Shown piece by piece: positions 18,584-25,851 of a stretch of 32,201 nucleotides of DNA. A program made the translations under genes and the position numbers. The DNA comes from an uncultured Clostridia bacterium (GTDB lineage: Bacteria; Bacillota; Clostridia; Christensenellales; Borkfalkiaceae): contig CANQLW010000011.1 in the NCBI GenBank assembly GCA_947624805.1, forward strand, positions 1 to 32,201. The letters are read 5' to 3'. The notes beneath the pieces are model-generated. The model was not told the DNA's origin and did not search any database. It saw only the letters and a list, made by a program, of their open reading frames with translations. How positions within the stretch are numbered: the stretch's first letter is position 1; each line of letters starts with the position of its first letter.

Positions 18584-19885
18584 TCAGAGCGTCGGGAGCA
18601 CGACGGCCGTCGAACCGTAATCGTAGAAAATGATCTCATACGTCATGGTCACTTGATATTCCGTCATAGAAACCTCGAGATAGATCCTCTTGAGCTTCCC
18701 GTCCTCAAACTGGACGGTCCGCTTGGTGTAAGTCCGCTGTTCGGTCGCCTTTTCGGCGGTACTCACATAACACTCCCCTTCCTCGTCATAGGTATATTCC
18801 TCAAATGCGCCGAGGCAGGCAAGCTCCTGTGCGGCGAATCCCTGCGGTGCGTTCTGCCCGTATTTCTCCCCGTTTGCATCCGTGGTCTTGTTTTTCTGGC
18901 TGTCGATGTAAATATATTCGTTCCCCGTTTGGGCAAAATATTCCGCCTGCACCAGATTCATATAGGAGTAATCATGGAATATCCCCTGCGCCTTTTGGAT
19001 CCGATGATTCCCGAGGTCCCAAAGATATTCGGTGACCGCCTTTTCGGAGATATCCATATCGCTGTAACCCATGATCACGTCCATCGTGACGTTGGTGTAC
19101 GGGAGGCTTATGTTGTCCGCCCATGCTTCCGCCGTGACGTGCGGATCGCCGCCATTGAGACGGCTCCCCTCTTTCGGAATGGTCACGGCCGTCGTGCCGT
19201 AATCGGAAAAGACGTATCTCAGCCATCTGCCGTCATTGCCTTCCCCGTAAAACTCGGCGAGTTTCCCGTCCTCGATTCTGACCTCGCGCCTGACGAAATA
19301 ATCTTCCCATTGCTCCTTGTCGAGGAACAAACTTTCGGACATGGTACTTTTCCCGACCACGGTCGTCACATATTTCCCCGTTGCCTCGTCATAGGTATAG
19401 TCCGCGAACGGCCCGAGTTCGAAGGGAACGGCTAAAAAGAACTTGTATTCAGTTTCGGCATCCTCGCTGCTCGCCTCTTTTTTCCATGGAGCCGCTTCGT
19501 TTTGACGGCTGAACCGATAGAAAACGCCGTCCGCCAGCTCGAAATATTCATAATTTGTCGGTGAATCGCCGCGTTCCTGATAAATCCGATGATTCGCTGC
19601 GTCGATCTTTCTGGTCTCGGAGTAGATACTTTCTTCGTAACCCTCTCCGCCGTCCGCATACGATCTCGTCGGCCCCGTCAGCGTGAACGTGACATTTGTG
19701 AATTCCAGCTTTGCGGCCTCCTCCCAGACGAGCTCCTCGGGCGTCTTCTGGACGTCGGGATCACCCGCGGGCTCCTTGCTTCCGCTTCCACCGTTGCCTG
19801 TCGGCGTATTCTGTGTCCCGCACGCCGCCATTCCGCAGACAAAAACGCTTGCAAGTGCTATCGCCAACACCCCTGCCTTTTTCAT
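18584..19885 (-). CDS. Predicted lipoprotein with two tandem homologous domains, function unknown
   Basis: A 433-residue exported protein. MKKAGVLAIALASVFVCGMA is a signal peptide and Cys22 a likely lipidation site (MAAC, with Met instead of Leu at -3), followed by a Gly/Ser/Asn linker. The mature part is an internal duplication. Both halves contain in order F/YTNVT, a NHRI motif, a YF segment, F-DYTYDE-TGKYV or FEEYTYDEEGECYV, an ED GKL strand and a closing DYG(T/S)TAV-(I/L)P. I do not recognise the family; it suggests a LolA/LppX-like or ligand-binding beta fold, but that is speculation. The start has AGGAGGAA 4-5 bases upstream; a longer upstream frame was rejected because it precedes the signal peptide. 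The promoter contains a G8 tract (next entry). Confidence 0.88.
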   Translation of the reverse strand: MKKAGVLAIALASVFVCGMAACGTQNTPTGNGGSGSKEPAGDPDVQKTPEELVWEEAAKLEFTNVTFTLTGPTRSYADGGEGYEESIYSETRKIDAANHRIYQERGDSPTNYEYFELADGVFYRFSRQNEAAPWKKEASSEDAETEYKFFLAVPFELGPFADYTYDEATGKYVTTVVGKSTMSESLFLDKEQWEDYFVRREVRIEDGKLAEFYGEGNDGRWLRYVFSDYGTTAVTIPKEGSRLNGGDPHVTAEAWADNISLPYTNVTMDVIMGYSDMDISEKAVTEYLWDLGNHRIQKAQGIFHDYSYMNLVQAEYFAQTGNEYIYIDSQKNKTTDANGEKYGQNAPQGFAAQELACLGAFEEYTYDEEGECYVSTAEKATEQRTYTKRTVQFEDGKLKRIYLEVSMTEYQVTMTYEIIFYDYGSTAVVLPTL

Positions 19886-19977
19886 AGTTCCTCCTGTAAA
19901 AAAAGAATTTGCACGGTCAACAGTCCGCATTTTCCACACGAAAACGCCGAATCTATTAAAAAATCTGTGCACTCTCT

Positions 19978-20004
19978 ATTTTACCCCCCCCGGTTTTTTG
20001 TCAA
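19978..20004 (-). promoter_or_regulatory. Promoter of the duplicated-domain lipoprotein with a G8 tract in the spacer
   Basis: On the minus strand TTGACA (20004-19999) and TAAAAT (19983-19978) are only 15 bases apart, and the spacer ends in eight G (19991-19984). A change of one or two G would bring the spacer to 16 or 17, so promoter strength may vary by slippage. The leader would be about 86 bases long. Confidence 0.6.
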
Positions 20005-20090
20005 GTGATTTTTGGTATAAAATTTGGTTATGGTCGGGGATATTTTTCGGAAATCGTAAGAAAAGTTATCAACGGGTCGTTCTGAATCAC

Positions 20091-20114
20091 GTCACCCTGA
20101 GCTTGTCGAAGGGT
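20091..20114. repeat. Dispersed repeat 'GTCACCCTGAGCTTGTCGAAGGGT'-type
   Basis: A short element of the same general class as the other 'GTCATYCTGA...CGAAGRRTC' copies in the window, here with CCC/GGG ends. Apart from this, the promoter above and the hairpin at 20207-20234, the 19886-20250 gap shows nothing further. Confidence 0.6.
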
Positions 20115-20206
20115 CACCGCATTATAATAAGGTGATGTTTCAGCTGCGCTCAACATGACGTATTTTTATGACGCCGCACCCTACCCCGCGCGCTTCTTTT
20201 TATGCG

Positions 20207-20234
20207 CCAAGGGCGGCACAAGCGCCGCCCTTGG
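20207..20234. terminator. Hairpin downstream of metK, possible terminator
   Basis: A perfect 11-bp stem CCAAGGGCGGC/GCCGCCCTTGG with a 6-base loop begins 17 bases after the metK stop. The T-rich stretch expected for an intrinsic terminator is missing on the metK side, so function is uncertain. Confidence 0.45.
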
Positions 20235-20250
20235 TTCAAAGTAGTTGATT

Positions 20251-21408
20251 TTACAGATACTTTTTCAGGTCGGAGCGATCTGTCTGCTCCCAAGGATAGC
20301 TGTCCCTGCCGAAGTGGCCGTAGGACGCCGTCTGCCCATAGATCGGACGGCGCAGACCGAGCTTTGCGATGATCGCCGCGGGACGGAGATCGAACTCCTT
20401 TTTCACGATCTCGGCGATCTCGTCATCGGGAAGTTTCCCCGTACCGAAGGTGTTGACAAAAACGGAGACGGGACGGGCGACGCCGATCGCATAGGCGACC
20501 TGCAATTCCATCTCATCGGCAAGCCCCGCCGCAACGATGTTTTTGCAGATGTAGCGCGCCATGTAGGCAGCGCTGCGGTCCACTTTGGTGGGATCCTTGC
20601 CCGAGAAGGACCCGCCGCCGTGGGCGCATCTGCCGCCGTATGTATCGACGATGATCTTTCTGCCCGTGAGCCCCGAATCGCCCTCGGGACCGCCGATCTC
20701 GAATCGGCCCGTAGGGTTGATATAATATTTGGTATGCTCATCGAGGAGTTCCTTGGGGATGACTGCCTCCGCGACGAGTTGTTTCATGTCTGCATAGATC
20801 TGTTCCTGCGAGACTTTGGTGTTGTGCTGGGCGGAGATGACGACGGTGTCCACGCGGACGGGAGTATTGCCGTCATATTCGACAGTGACCTGCGTCTTGC
20901 CGTCGGGACGGAGATAATCGACGATCTTCTCCCGTCTGACCTGAGCAAGGCGATAGGCGAGTTTATGGGCAAGCATGATGGGAAGAGGCATGAGCTCGTC
21001 CGTCTCACGGCAGGCATAACCGAACATCATGCCCTGATCGCCCGCCCCGAGGCTGTCCTCTTCGCCGCCGCCCGCCTTCTTTTCACGGGAAGCATCGACG
21101 CCGAGCGCGATATCGGGCGACTGGCCGTGGATAAGGGTGATGATACGGCATTTGTCATAGGCAAAGTCCCCCGCATAATAGCCGATCCTTTGGATGACGG
21201 AACGGGCGATCGCCTCGTAATCGACGGTTGCGCGCGTCGTCACTTCCCCCATGATCATGAGCGTGTTGTAAGCCGCACAGCACTCCACCGCCGCACGGGT
21301 GGTGGGGTCCTGCTTTAAGAGTTCGTCCAAAATGGCGTCGGAGATGTTGTCGCAGACTTTGTCGGGATGTCCTTCGGTAACGCTTTCGCTCGTAAAAAAT
21401 CTTCTCAT
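20251..21408 (-). CDS. metK: S-adenosylmethionine synthetase
   Basis: MetK makes S-adenosylmethionine from methionine and ATP in the cytoplasm, supplying methyl groups and the radical SAM cofactor. The 385-residue protein has all three repeated domains. Visible motifs are [12 protein letters not shown] (catalytic His14), the methionine-loop [32 protein letters not shown], and [19 protein letters not shown] in the phosphate-binding region. The start follows GCGAGGAAA and a consensus promoter. The leader is only about 23 bases, so no SAM riboswitch or T-box can be present. The gene stands alone, transcribed as its own unit. Confidence 0.98.
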   Translation of the reverse strand: MRRFFTSESVTEGHPDKVCDNISDAILDELLKQDPTTRAAVECCAAYNTLMIMGEVTTRATVDYEAIARSVIQRIGYYAGDFAYDKCRIITLIHGQSPDIALGVDASREKKAGGGEEDSLGAGDQGMMFGYACRETDELMPLPIMLAHKLAYRLAQVRREKIVDYLRPDGKTQVTVEYDGNTPVRVDTVVISAQHNTKVSQEQIYADMKQLVAEAVIPKELLDEHTKYYINPTGRFEIGGPEGDSGLTGRKIIVDTYGGRCAHGGGSFSGKDPTKVDRSAAYMARYICKNIVAAGLADEMELQVAYAIGVARPVSVFVNTFGTGKLPDDEIAEIVKKEFDLRPAAIIAKLGLRRPIYGQTASYGHFGRDSYPWEQTDRSDLKKYL

Positions 21409-21437
21409 CGGAATTTCCTCGCAGTAGTTTCCTCTTT

Positions 21438-21466
21438 ATTATAGAAACCCCGCCCGCAAAAGTCAA
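21438..21466 (-). promoter_or_regulatory. Sigma-A promoter of metK
   Basis: On the minus strand TTGACT (21466-21461), 17 bases, TATAAT (21443-21438). The predicted start is near 21431. Confidence 0.8.
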
Positions 21467-21498
21467 CCGAAATTGACAGATCTTTCTTAACGAATGCT

Positions 21499-21553
21499 CT
21501 CGGCGCCCCCTTGCGCCCCTCTCGGCGCCCCCTTGCGCCCCTCTCGGCGCCCC
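21499..21553. repeat. 22-bp tandem repeat, 2.5 copies
   Basis: The unit CTCGGCGCCCCCTTGCGCCCCT occurs at 21499-21520 and 21521-21542 without mismatch, followed by the first 11 bases of a third copy. It lies behind the metK promoter in non-coding DNA. Confidence 0.9.
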
Positions 21554-21556
21554 ACC

Positions 21557-21616
21557 CCGCGTCATCCTGCCCCACGTTTTACGGTCATCCTGAACGAATG
21601 TGAAGGATCCCCTCAT
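21557..21616. repeat. Dispersed intergenic repeat ('GCGTCATCCTGCCCC', 'GGTCATCCTGAACGAATG')
   Basis: It combines 'GCGTCATCCTGCCCC', shared with about 4718, and 'ACGGTCATCCTGAACGAATG' plus 'TGAAGGATCCCCTCA', shared with about 17577-17612. The rest of the 21409-21764 gap contains GC-rich inverted sequence and the terminator below, but no gene. Confidence 0.7.
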
Positions 21617-21723
21617 ATATAATGTGGGATAGAGAAATCGCCGATTGACGGCAATCATATCACGGCGAACCCGTCGACGCGCCGCCTGTGACGCGGCGGT
21701 TGCTTCGCTCCGGCGGCGAAAAT

Positions 21724-21752
21724 AGCGCCCGCCGACTTTGTCGGCGGGCGCT
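21724..21752 (-). terminator. Intrinsic terminator of the LRR lipoprotein gene
   Basis: A perfect 13-bp stem AGCGCCCGCCGAC/GTCGGCGGGCGCT with a 3-base loop starts 12 bases after the stop. On the minus strand it is followed by ATTTTC, a short U tract. Confidence 0.7.
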
Positions 21753-21764
21753 GAAAATGCTCAC

Positions 21765-22571
21765 TTAATCATTCTCTTTCGTCCAAACAACGGGTTCTCC
21801 CGTTTCGGGGTCATAGTGCCAATGCAGCCCGTCATAGTTTTCTTCTGCACTGTAATAATAGCGTTTTGCGCTTGCTAATTCGATATTATCTGAATCAATT
21901 TCTATCTCATCCCATTCATCCGGTGTACCCTTATAATACACGCTTTCAAGTCCGCTACAACCAGAAAACGCCGATCTTCCAATCGTAACCACGCTGTTTG
22001 GAATTATTATACTTGTCAGTCTGATACAATCGGCGAATGCGCCATATCTGATAGATGTCACGCTATCAGGAATTGTAATGTTCGTCAATCCGTCACAATT
22101 GTCAAATGCCCAGTCGCCGATCGAGGTTATCGTGTTCGGGATCATGACAGTTTTGAGCCATTCGCAATTCTCAAAGGCGCTTTCTCCTATCGCTGTGACA
22201 TATCGCCCTTGATATCCGCAAGGGATCGAAATGTCATCGTCAAGGACATCTCCGATGCCCGATACAACATAAGTGTCTGTTTGCGTGTCGAGCGTGAATA
22301 CAAGCCCTTCGGTGTATTCCCACTTATCGCCGCAGACGCTGCAAACATTGTCCACTGTATAGGCGTGAACATGATCGGAAGTCTCGCCGCCGTCCTCTTT
22401 GCCGACATCGGGGGTCTGCGAGCCGCTCGGATCGGTGACGTCGGTACTGCCGCCGCCTTCCCCGCCATTTCCGCCGTTATCGCCTTTGCCGCCATTGATA
22501 TTGCAGGCTGTCAGCCCGAGGGCGAGACAGAAAACAGACGCAAACATCAAAACAAACATAAACTTTTTCAT
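21765..22571 (-). CDS. BspA-type leucine-rich-repeat lipoprotein
   Basis: A 268-residue surface lipoprotein. The signal peptide ends in the canonical lipobox LTAC (Cys23), followed by a Gly/Asn/Ser/Thr linker. A VCSVCGDKW CxxC segment (about 77-86) precedes about four BspA/LRR_5 repeats at about residues 128-210, with consensus AFxxCxxLTxIxIPxSVTSIG. It ends in a short tail with WHYDPETGEPVVW. The layout (signal, low-complexity linker, CxxC, LRR_5) repeats that of the N-terminus of the 3584-residue protein, so the two are probably related. LRR_5 proteins of this kind often bind host or bacterial surfaces; that role is inferred. AGAGGTAA precedes the ATG. It is divergent from a small regulator and probably repressed by it. 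Confidence 0.92.
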   Translation of the reverse strand: MKKFMFVLMFASVFCLALGLTACNINGGKGDNGGNGGEGGGSTDVTDPSGSQTPDVGKEDGGETSDHVHAYTVDNVCSVCGDKWEYTEGLVFTLDTQTDTYVVSGIGDVLDDDISIPCGYQGRYVTAIGESAFENCEWLKTVMIPNTITSIGDWAFDNCDGLTNITIPDSVTSIRYGAFADCIRLTSIIIPNSVVTIGRSAFSGCSGLESVYYKGTPDEWDEIEIDSDNIELASAKRYYYSAEENYDGLHWHYDPETGEPVVWTKEND

Positions 22572-22606
22572 CGGAAATTACCTCTGCTTCATTTATTTCT
22601 GAGAAT

Positions 22607-22635
22607 ATTATATTCTTACAATTGTAAGATGTCAA
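22607..22635 (-). promoter_or_regulatory. Perfect consensus promoter of the LRR lipoprotein gene
   Basis: On the minus strand TTGACA (22635-22630), 17 bases, TATAAT (22612-22607): every base matches consensus. The spacer is almost filled by the palindrome CTTACAATTGTAAG, the likely operator. The predicted start is near 22600, giving a leader of about 30 bases. Confidence 0.88.
22615..22628. promoter_or_regulatory. Predicted operator O1 (perfect 14-bp palindrome)
   Basis: CTTACAATTGTAAG is a perfect palindrome between -35 and -10 of the lipoprotein promoter. A regulator bound here would block RNA polymerase. The adjacent divergent Xre-type gene is the obvious candidate. Confidence 0.7.
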
Positions 22636-22644
22636 GTAAAAACT

Positions 22645-22658
22645 CTTACATTTGTGAG
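22645..22658. promoter_or_regulatory. Predicted operator O2 (imperfect copy of O1)
   Basis: CTTACATTTGTGAG matches O1 at 11 of 14 bases and begins exactly 30 bp after it, close to three helical turns. It lies 6 bases before the regulator start codon, so it could serve autoregulation. Confidence 0.6.
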
Positions 22659-22663
22659 AAAAT

Positions 22664-22882
22664 ATGTTGCAAATGAAGACAGAATTTAAGAATAATTTGA
22701 AATTTCTGAGGCAGGAACGGGAGCTTGGGCAGGTAGAGCTTGCAAAACAGCTTGGCGTGAGCAAGGGGATCATCAGTCTTTGGGAAAACGGACTGCGGGA
22801 GCCGAATCTTGCTTCACTTGTGACGATTGCCCGATTTTTCCATGTCAGTCTTGATGAACTTGTAGGGTTCGAGCAAGAATAA
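22664..22882 (+). CDS. Xre/Cro-type HTH transcriptional regulator
   Basis: A 72-residue protein that is little more than one helix-turn-helix (HTH_3) domain: LKFLRQERELGQVELAKQLG, VSKGIISLWENGLREPN and the closing LASLVTIARFFHVSLDELVG. Helix 3 (KGIISLWENG) would read the DNA. There is no sensor or protease domain, so its signal, if any, is not visible. Two starts are possible, 22664 and 22673 (MKTEFKNN); neither has a strong ribosome site. It is divergent from the LRR lipoprotein gene, and both starts flank the O1/O2 palindromes. The context suggests that it represses the lipoprotein and itself. Confidence 0.92.
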   Translation: MLQMKTEFKNNLKFLRQERELGQVELAKQLGVSKGIISLWENGLREPNLASLVTIARFFHVSLDELVGFEQE

Positions 22883-22900
22883 GAGCAAAATACGATGACA

Positions 22901-22925
22901 CGCCGCCGAAAATCATTCGGCGGCG
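22901..22925 (+). terminator. Hairpin after the regulator gene
   Basis: A perfect 10-bp stem CGCCGCCGAA/TTCGGCGGCG with loop AATCA lies 19 bases after the regulator stop and just before the next promoter. The tail CGGCTTCTC is only moderately T-rich. Confidence 0.6.
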
Positions 22926-22935
22926 CGGCTTCTCA

Positions 22936-22964
22936 TTGACATTTTCAAAAAACCTTGCTATAAT
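22936..22964 (+). promoter_or_regulatory. Leaderless consensus promoter of the radical SAM gene
   Basis: TTGACA (22936-22941), 17 bases, TATAAT (22959-22964), then CCCACT and the ATG at 22971. All twelve promoter bases match consensus. The predicted first transcribed base is the A of the start codon. Confidence 0.85.
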
Positions 22965-22970
22965 CCCACT

Positions 22971-23816
22971 ATGCGGTGCTATCTTTGTCCCGTGAAGTGC
23001 GGGGCGGACAGGGAAATCAGGGCGGGGGCGTGCGGCGTCACGGGGATCACCGTCGCCAAGGCGTATTTACATCCCTTCGAAGAGCCCTTCCTCTCGCCGA
23101 ACGGCAGGAGCGGGACGGTCTTCTTCGGCGGCTGTTCCCTCCGCTGTATCTTTTGTCAGAATTTTGAAGTCTCCCGTGCCGAAAAGGGTAAAAAAATGTC
23201 CCCGAAGGAGCTCAGCGAGCTCTTTGTCTCCCTCAAGGCGGAGGGCGCCGAGAACATCGACCTCGTCACCGCCGATCATGTCATCCCCTCTGTCGCCGAG
23301 GCGCTCGCCCTCTGCGATCTGCACATTCCCGTCATCTTCAACTCGGGCGGGTATGTCACAACGGAGGCGCTCGCCCTGATCGATCCCTATATCGACATCT
23401 ATCTGCCCGATTTCAAATTTTCCTCCCCTCTTCTTGCAAAAAATTTCACGGGGAGAGAGGATTATCCCGCCGTTGCGGAGCAGGCGATCGCCTTCATGGC
23501 ACAAAAGAGCCCCGTCTTCTCGGACGGCCGACTTTTGAGAGGGCTGGCGGTGAGACATCTCGCCCTTCCCGCCCATACCGAGGACAGCAAACAGGTCCTC
23601 GACCGCCTTTCCCGCCTGATCCCGAAGGAGACCCCGCTCTCCCTCATGCGGCAATACACACCGATGGGCGAGACGGACGGGTTCCCCGAGCTCAGACGCC
23701 GTCTCACGGACAGGGAATATGAACGGGTCGTCGGCTATGCGCTTTCCCTCGGGTTTTCCAACCTCTTCACGCAGGACGCGGAGAGCGCCGACAAGAAGTT
23801 TATCCCCGTCTGGTAA
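22971..23816 (+). CDS. Radical SAM protein, pyruvate formate-lyase-activating-enzyme-like (COG1313 type)
   Basis: A 281-residue radical SAM protein. GGCSLRCIFCQN holds the CxxxCxxC cluster motif (Cys55, Cys59, Cys62) that binds the 4Fe-4S centre and SAM. An N-terminal cysteine set (Cys3, Cys6, Cys10, Cys21 in CYLCPVKC...AGACG) resembles the cysteine-rich start of COG1313 proteins, related to PFL-activating enzymes. Later motifs are FNSGGY, the IDIYLPDFKF strand and MRQYTPMG. The actual substrate of this branch is poorly known, and no memo or AMMECR1 partner gene is present here. No Shine-Dalgarno site precedes the ATG; instead it sits at the predicted transcription start (leaderless). Confidence 0.92.
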   Translation: MRCYLCPVKCGADREIRAGACGVTGITVAKAYLHPFEEPFLSPNGRSGTVFFGGCSLRCIFCQNFEVSRAEKGKKMSPKELSELFVSLKAEGAENIDLVTADHVIPSVAEALALCDLHIPVIFNSGGYVTTEALALIDPYIDIYLPDFKFSSPLLAKNFTGREDYPAVAEQAIAFMAQKSPVFSDGRLLRGLAVRHLALPAHTEDSKQVLDRLSRLIPKETPLSLMRQYTPMGETDGFPELRRRLTDREYERVVGYALSLGFSNLFTQDAESADKKFIPVW

Positions 23817-23839
23817 TCCCGCGAGCCGCTGCGCCCTTC

Positions 23840-23962
23840 TCACTCCTGCATGATCTCAGCTTTGAGCCGCACGATCTTTTTTGTGAGTCTGGCGCATTCG
23901 GAGGGGGGCGCCGCCTTGAGTTCTTCCTCAAGCCGTCTCAATTCCGTCAGTTTTGTCTTCAT
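23840..23962 (-). CDS. Possible 40-residue coiled-coil small protein
   Basis: An ATG-to-TGA frame codes for MKTKLTELRRLEEELKAAPP and then SECARLTKKIVRLKAEIMQE. It is highly charged, with leucines and isoleucines at helical spacing, which looks like a short helical hairpin rather than a random frame. AAAGGA lies about 11 bases before the ATG. It occupies most of the gap between the radical SAM gene and the ABC-F gene and is divergent from the latter. I know no named family. It may instead be part of the ABC-F leader read on the wrong strand. Confidence 0.5.
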   Translation of the reverse strand: MKTKLTELRRLEEELKAAPPSECARLTKKIVRLKAEIMQE

Positions 23963-23993
23963 AGCTACAGTATTCCTTTGCGGAGAAATTCCT

Positions 23994-25844
23994 ATGCTTT
24001 TCAGATTCGATCATGTCACATTCGGATATGCGGGCGTCCCCGTCGTGGAGGACGTCACGTTTGAACTGGGTGAAGGGGAGCGCGTCGGCTTTCTCGGCGG
24101 CAACGGGGAGGGAAAGACCACCGTTTTAAGGCTCCTCACGGGCGAGCTCGTCCCCGACGGCGGCACGGTCTCAAAAAAGAGCAAATTGCGCCTCGGATAT
24201 CTCGAACAGAGCGGGGGGTTCTCGGACATGGGTACCGTATATTCCGCCATGGAGGCAGTTTTTGAGGAGGACAAGCAACTCCTTTCCCGCCTCGAAGAGG
24301 TGCAGAAAGAGATGGGAGAAGAGGGAGCGGATCTCCGCGTCCTCGCCGCACGGGCGGAAAATCTCAACAGGCAGATCGCCGCACGGGACAGCTACCACTA
24401 CCGCGTCAAAATCGAGACCGTGCTCAACGGCATGGGGTTTGCGGACTTCTACGATCACCCCGTCCCCACGATGAGCGGCGGGGAGAAGACCAAGCTCAAA
24501 CTCTGCCGTCTCCTGCTCGAGGAGCCAGACCTTCTCGTTCTGGACGAGCCGACCAACCACCTCGACATCAAGACCCTCTTCTGGCTGGAGGAGTACCTCG
24601 CTTCCTTCAAAGGCGCCCTTCTCATCGTCTCCCATGACAGATATTTTCTTGACAGGCTCACCTCCCGCACGCTGGAGCTCGAACGGGGGCGGCTCACCGC
24701 TTACAAGGGCAATTATTCGCGCTATAAAGTCCTCAAAGCCGAGCGTATCAAGACGCTTGAACGGGAATATGAGCGCCAGCAGGAGGAGATCGCAAAGCTC
24801 AAAGATTATGTGGACAGGAATATCGTCCGTGCGACGACGGCGAAATCGGCGCTCTCGCGGGTGAACAGGCTCGAGCGGATGGAGATCCTCGAAAAACCCG
24901 TCCTTCCCCCTCCCCCGCCCCGTTTTGTCTTCTCTTATGACGAAAAACCGTACGAAAAAGTCATCGACACGGATATCTTCGACCTCTCGGCGGGCGGAAA
25001 GACCCTTCTCAAAAGTGTAAAATTCACCCTCATGCGGGGCAGGAAGTGCGCCCTCGTCGGCGACAACGGCACGGGCAAGACCACTTTGCTCAAATTCCTT
25101 CTATCCAAGGACCCCCGCGTGCGCTACGGGCGGTTTGTGCGTATCGCCTATTACGATCAGGAGAACGCCGATCTCGACCCCGAGGAACGCGTCCTCGACG
25201 CCTTCTGGGGCAAATACGCCCTGCTCTCCCAGACGGATGCACGCAAACTTCTCGCACAGGCGGGGCTGGATGCCGAGGATATCGGAAAAAAGGTGAAAGA
25301 ACTCTCGGGCGGGCTCCGTGCAAAGCTCGAACTCTCCCTTCTCGAGGCGAGACGGGGCAACGTGCTCGTTCTGGACGAGCCGACAAACCACCTCGACCTG
25401 CCCGCGCGCGAGTCGCTCGAAGAGGCCCTTCGCGCCTTCGACGGGACGCTGCTCTTCGTCTCGCACGACAGACGGTTCATCGAGTCCGTCTCCGACTGCA
25501 TTTTGCTCCTCGAAGACGGAAAACTCACCTTCTTCGACGGGAGCTATCAGGACTTCTTACAGAGCCGAAAGACGGTTTCTCCCCCTACCATGTCCGCAAA
25601 CCCCCCTCGCAAAACAGAAAATTACCGCAGCAAAGAGGAGCGGGCGAAGGAGGCGCAGAGGCGGGTCCGTACCAAGGAGATCGAGACGCGGCTGGAGGCC
25701 CTCGAACGGGAGGAGGCCGAGCTCAACGAGTCGCTCATCCGCTGCGCTTCCGACTATAAAAAAGTGGCGGAGATCACCCAAAGGCTCTCCGCCATCCATG
25801 CCGAATCGGACGCACTCTATGAGGAATACGAGACGCTGATCTGA
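23994..25844 (+). CDS. ABC-F family ATPase (ribosome-associated type)
   Basis: A 616-residue soluble protein with two ABC ATPase domains and no membrane segments, as in the ABC-F family, which acts at the ribosomal E site in translation or antibiotic protection. Domain 1 has Walker A GGNGEGKTT, signature MSGGEKTKLKL and Walker B LLVLDEPTNHLD. A charged linker (YERQQEEIAKLKDYVDRN) follows. Domain 2 has GDNGTGKTT, LSGGLRAKLEL and VLVLDEPTNHLD. The C-terminal 90 residues form a charged coiled coil (TKEIETRLEALEREEAELNE), as in YdiF/Uup-like members. The start at 23994 has GGAG 8 bases upstream; a longer frame from 23850 overlaps the small reverse ORF and lacks ABC homology. Subfamily and any resistance role cannot be decided here. 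Confidence 0.95.
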   Translation: MLFRFDHVTFGYAGVPVVEDVTFELGEGERVGFLGGNGEGKTTVLRLLTGELVPDGGTVSKKSKLRLGYLEQSGGFSDMGTVYSAMEAVFEEDKQLLSRLEEVQKEMGEEGADLRVLAARAENLNRQIAARDSYHYRVKIETVLNGMGFADFYDHPVPTMSGGEKTKLKLCRLLLEEPDLLVLDEPTNHLDIKTLFWLEEYLASFKGALLIVSHDRYFLDRLTSRTLELERGRLTAYKGNYSRYKVLKAERIKTLEREYERQQEEIAKLKDYVDRNIVRATTAKSALSRVNRLERMEILEKPVLPPPPPRFVFSYDEKPYEKVIDTDIFDLSAGGKTLLKSVKFTLMRGRKCALVGDNGTGKTTLLKFLLSKDPRVRYGRFVRIAYYDQENADLDPEERVLDAFWGKYALLSQTDARKLLAQAGLDAEDIGKKVKELSGGLRAKLELSLLEARRGNVLVLDEPTNHLDLPARESLEEALRAFDGTLLFVSHDRRFIESVSDCILLLEDGKLTFFDGSYQDFLQSRKTVSPPTMSANPPRKTENYRSKEERAKEAQRRVRTKEIETRLEALEREEAELNESLIRCASDYKKVAEITQRLSAIHAESDALYEEYETLI

Positions 25845-25851
25845 GGCAGTT

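Noticed and set aside
21409-21437. SAM riboswitch or T-box upstream of metK
   Set aside because: The promoter -10 is only 30 bases before the ATG, leaving no room for an aptamer.
21499-21553. CRISPR array
   Set aside because: Repeats are directly adjacent with no spacers and only 2.5 units; no cas genes are present.
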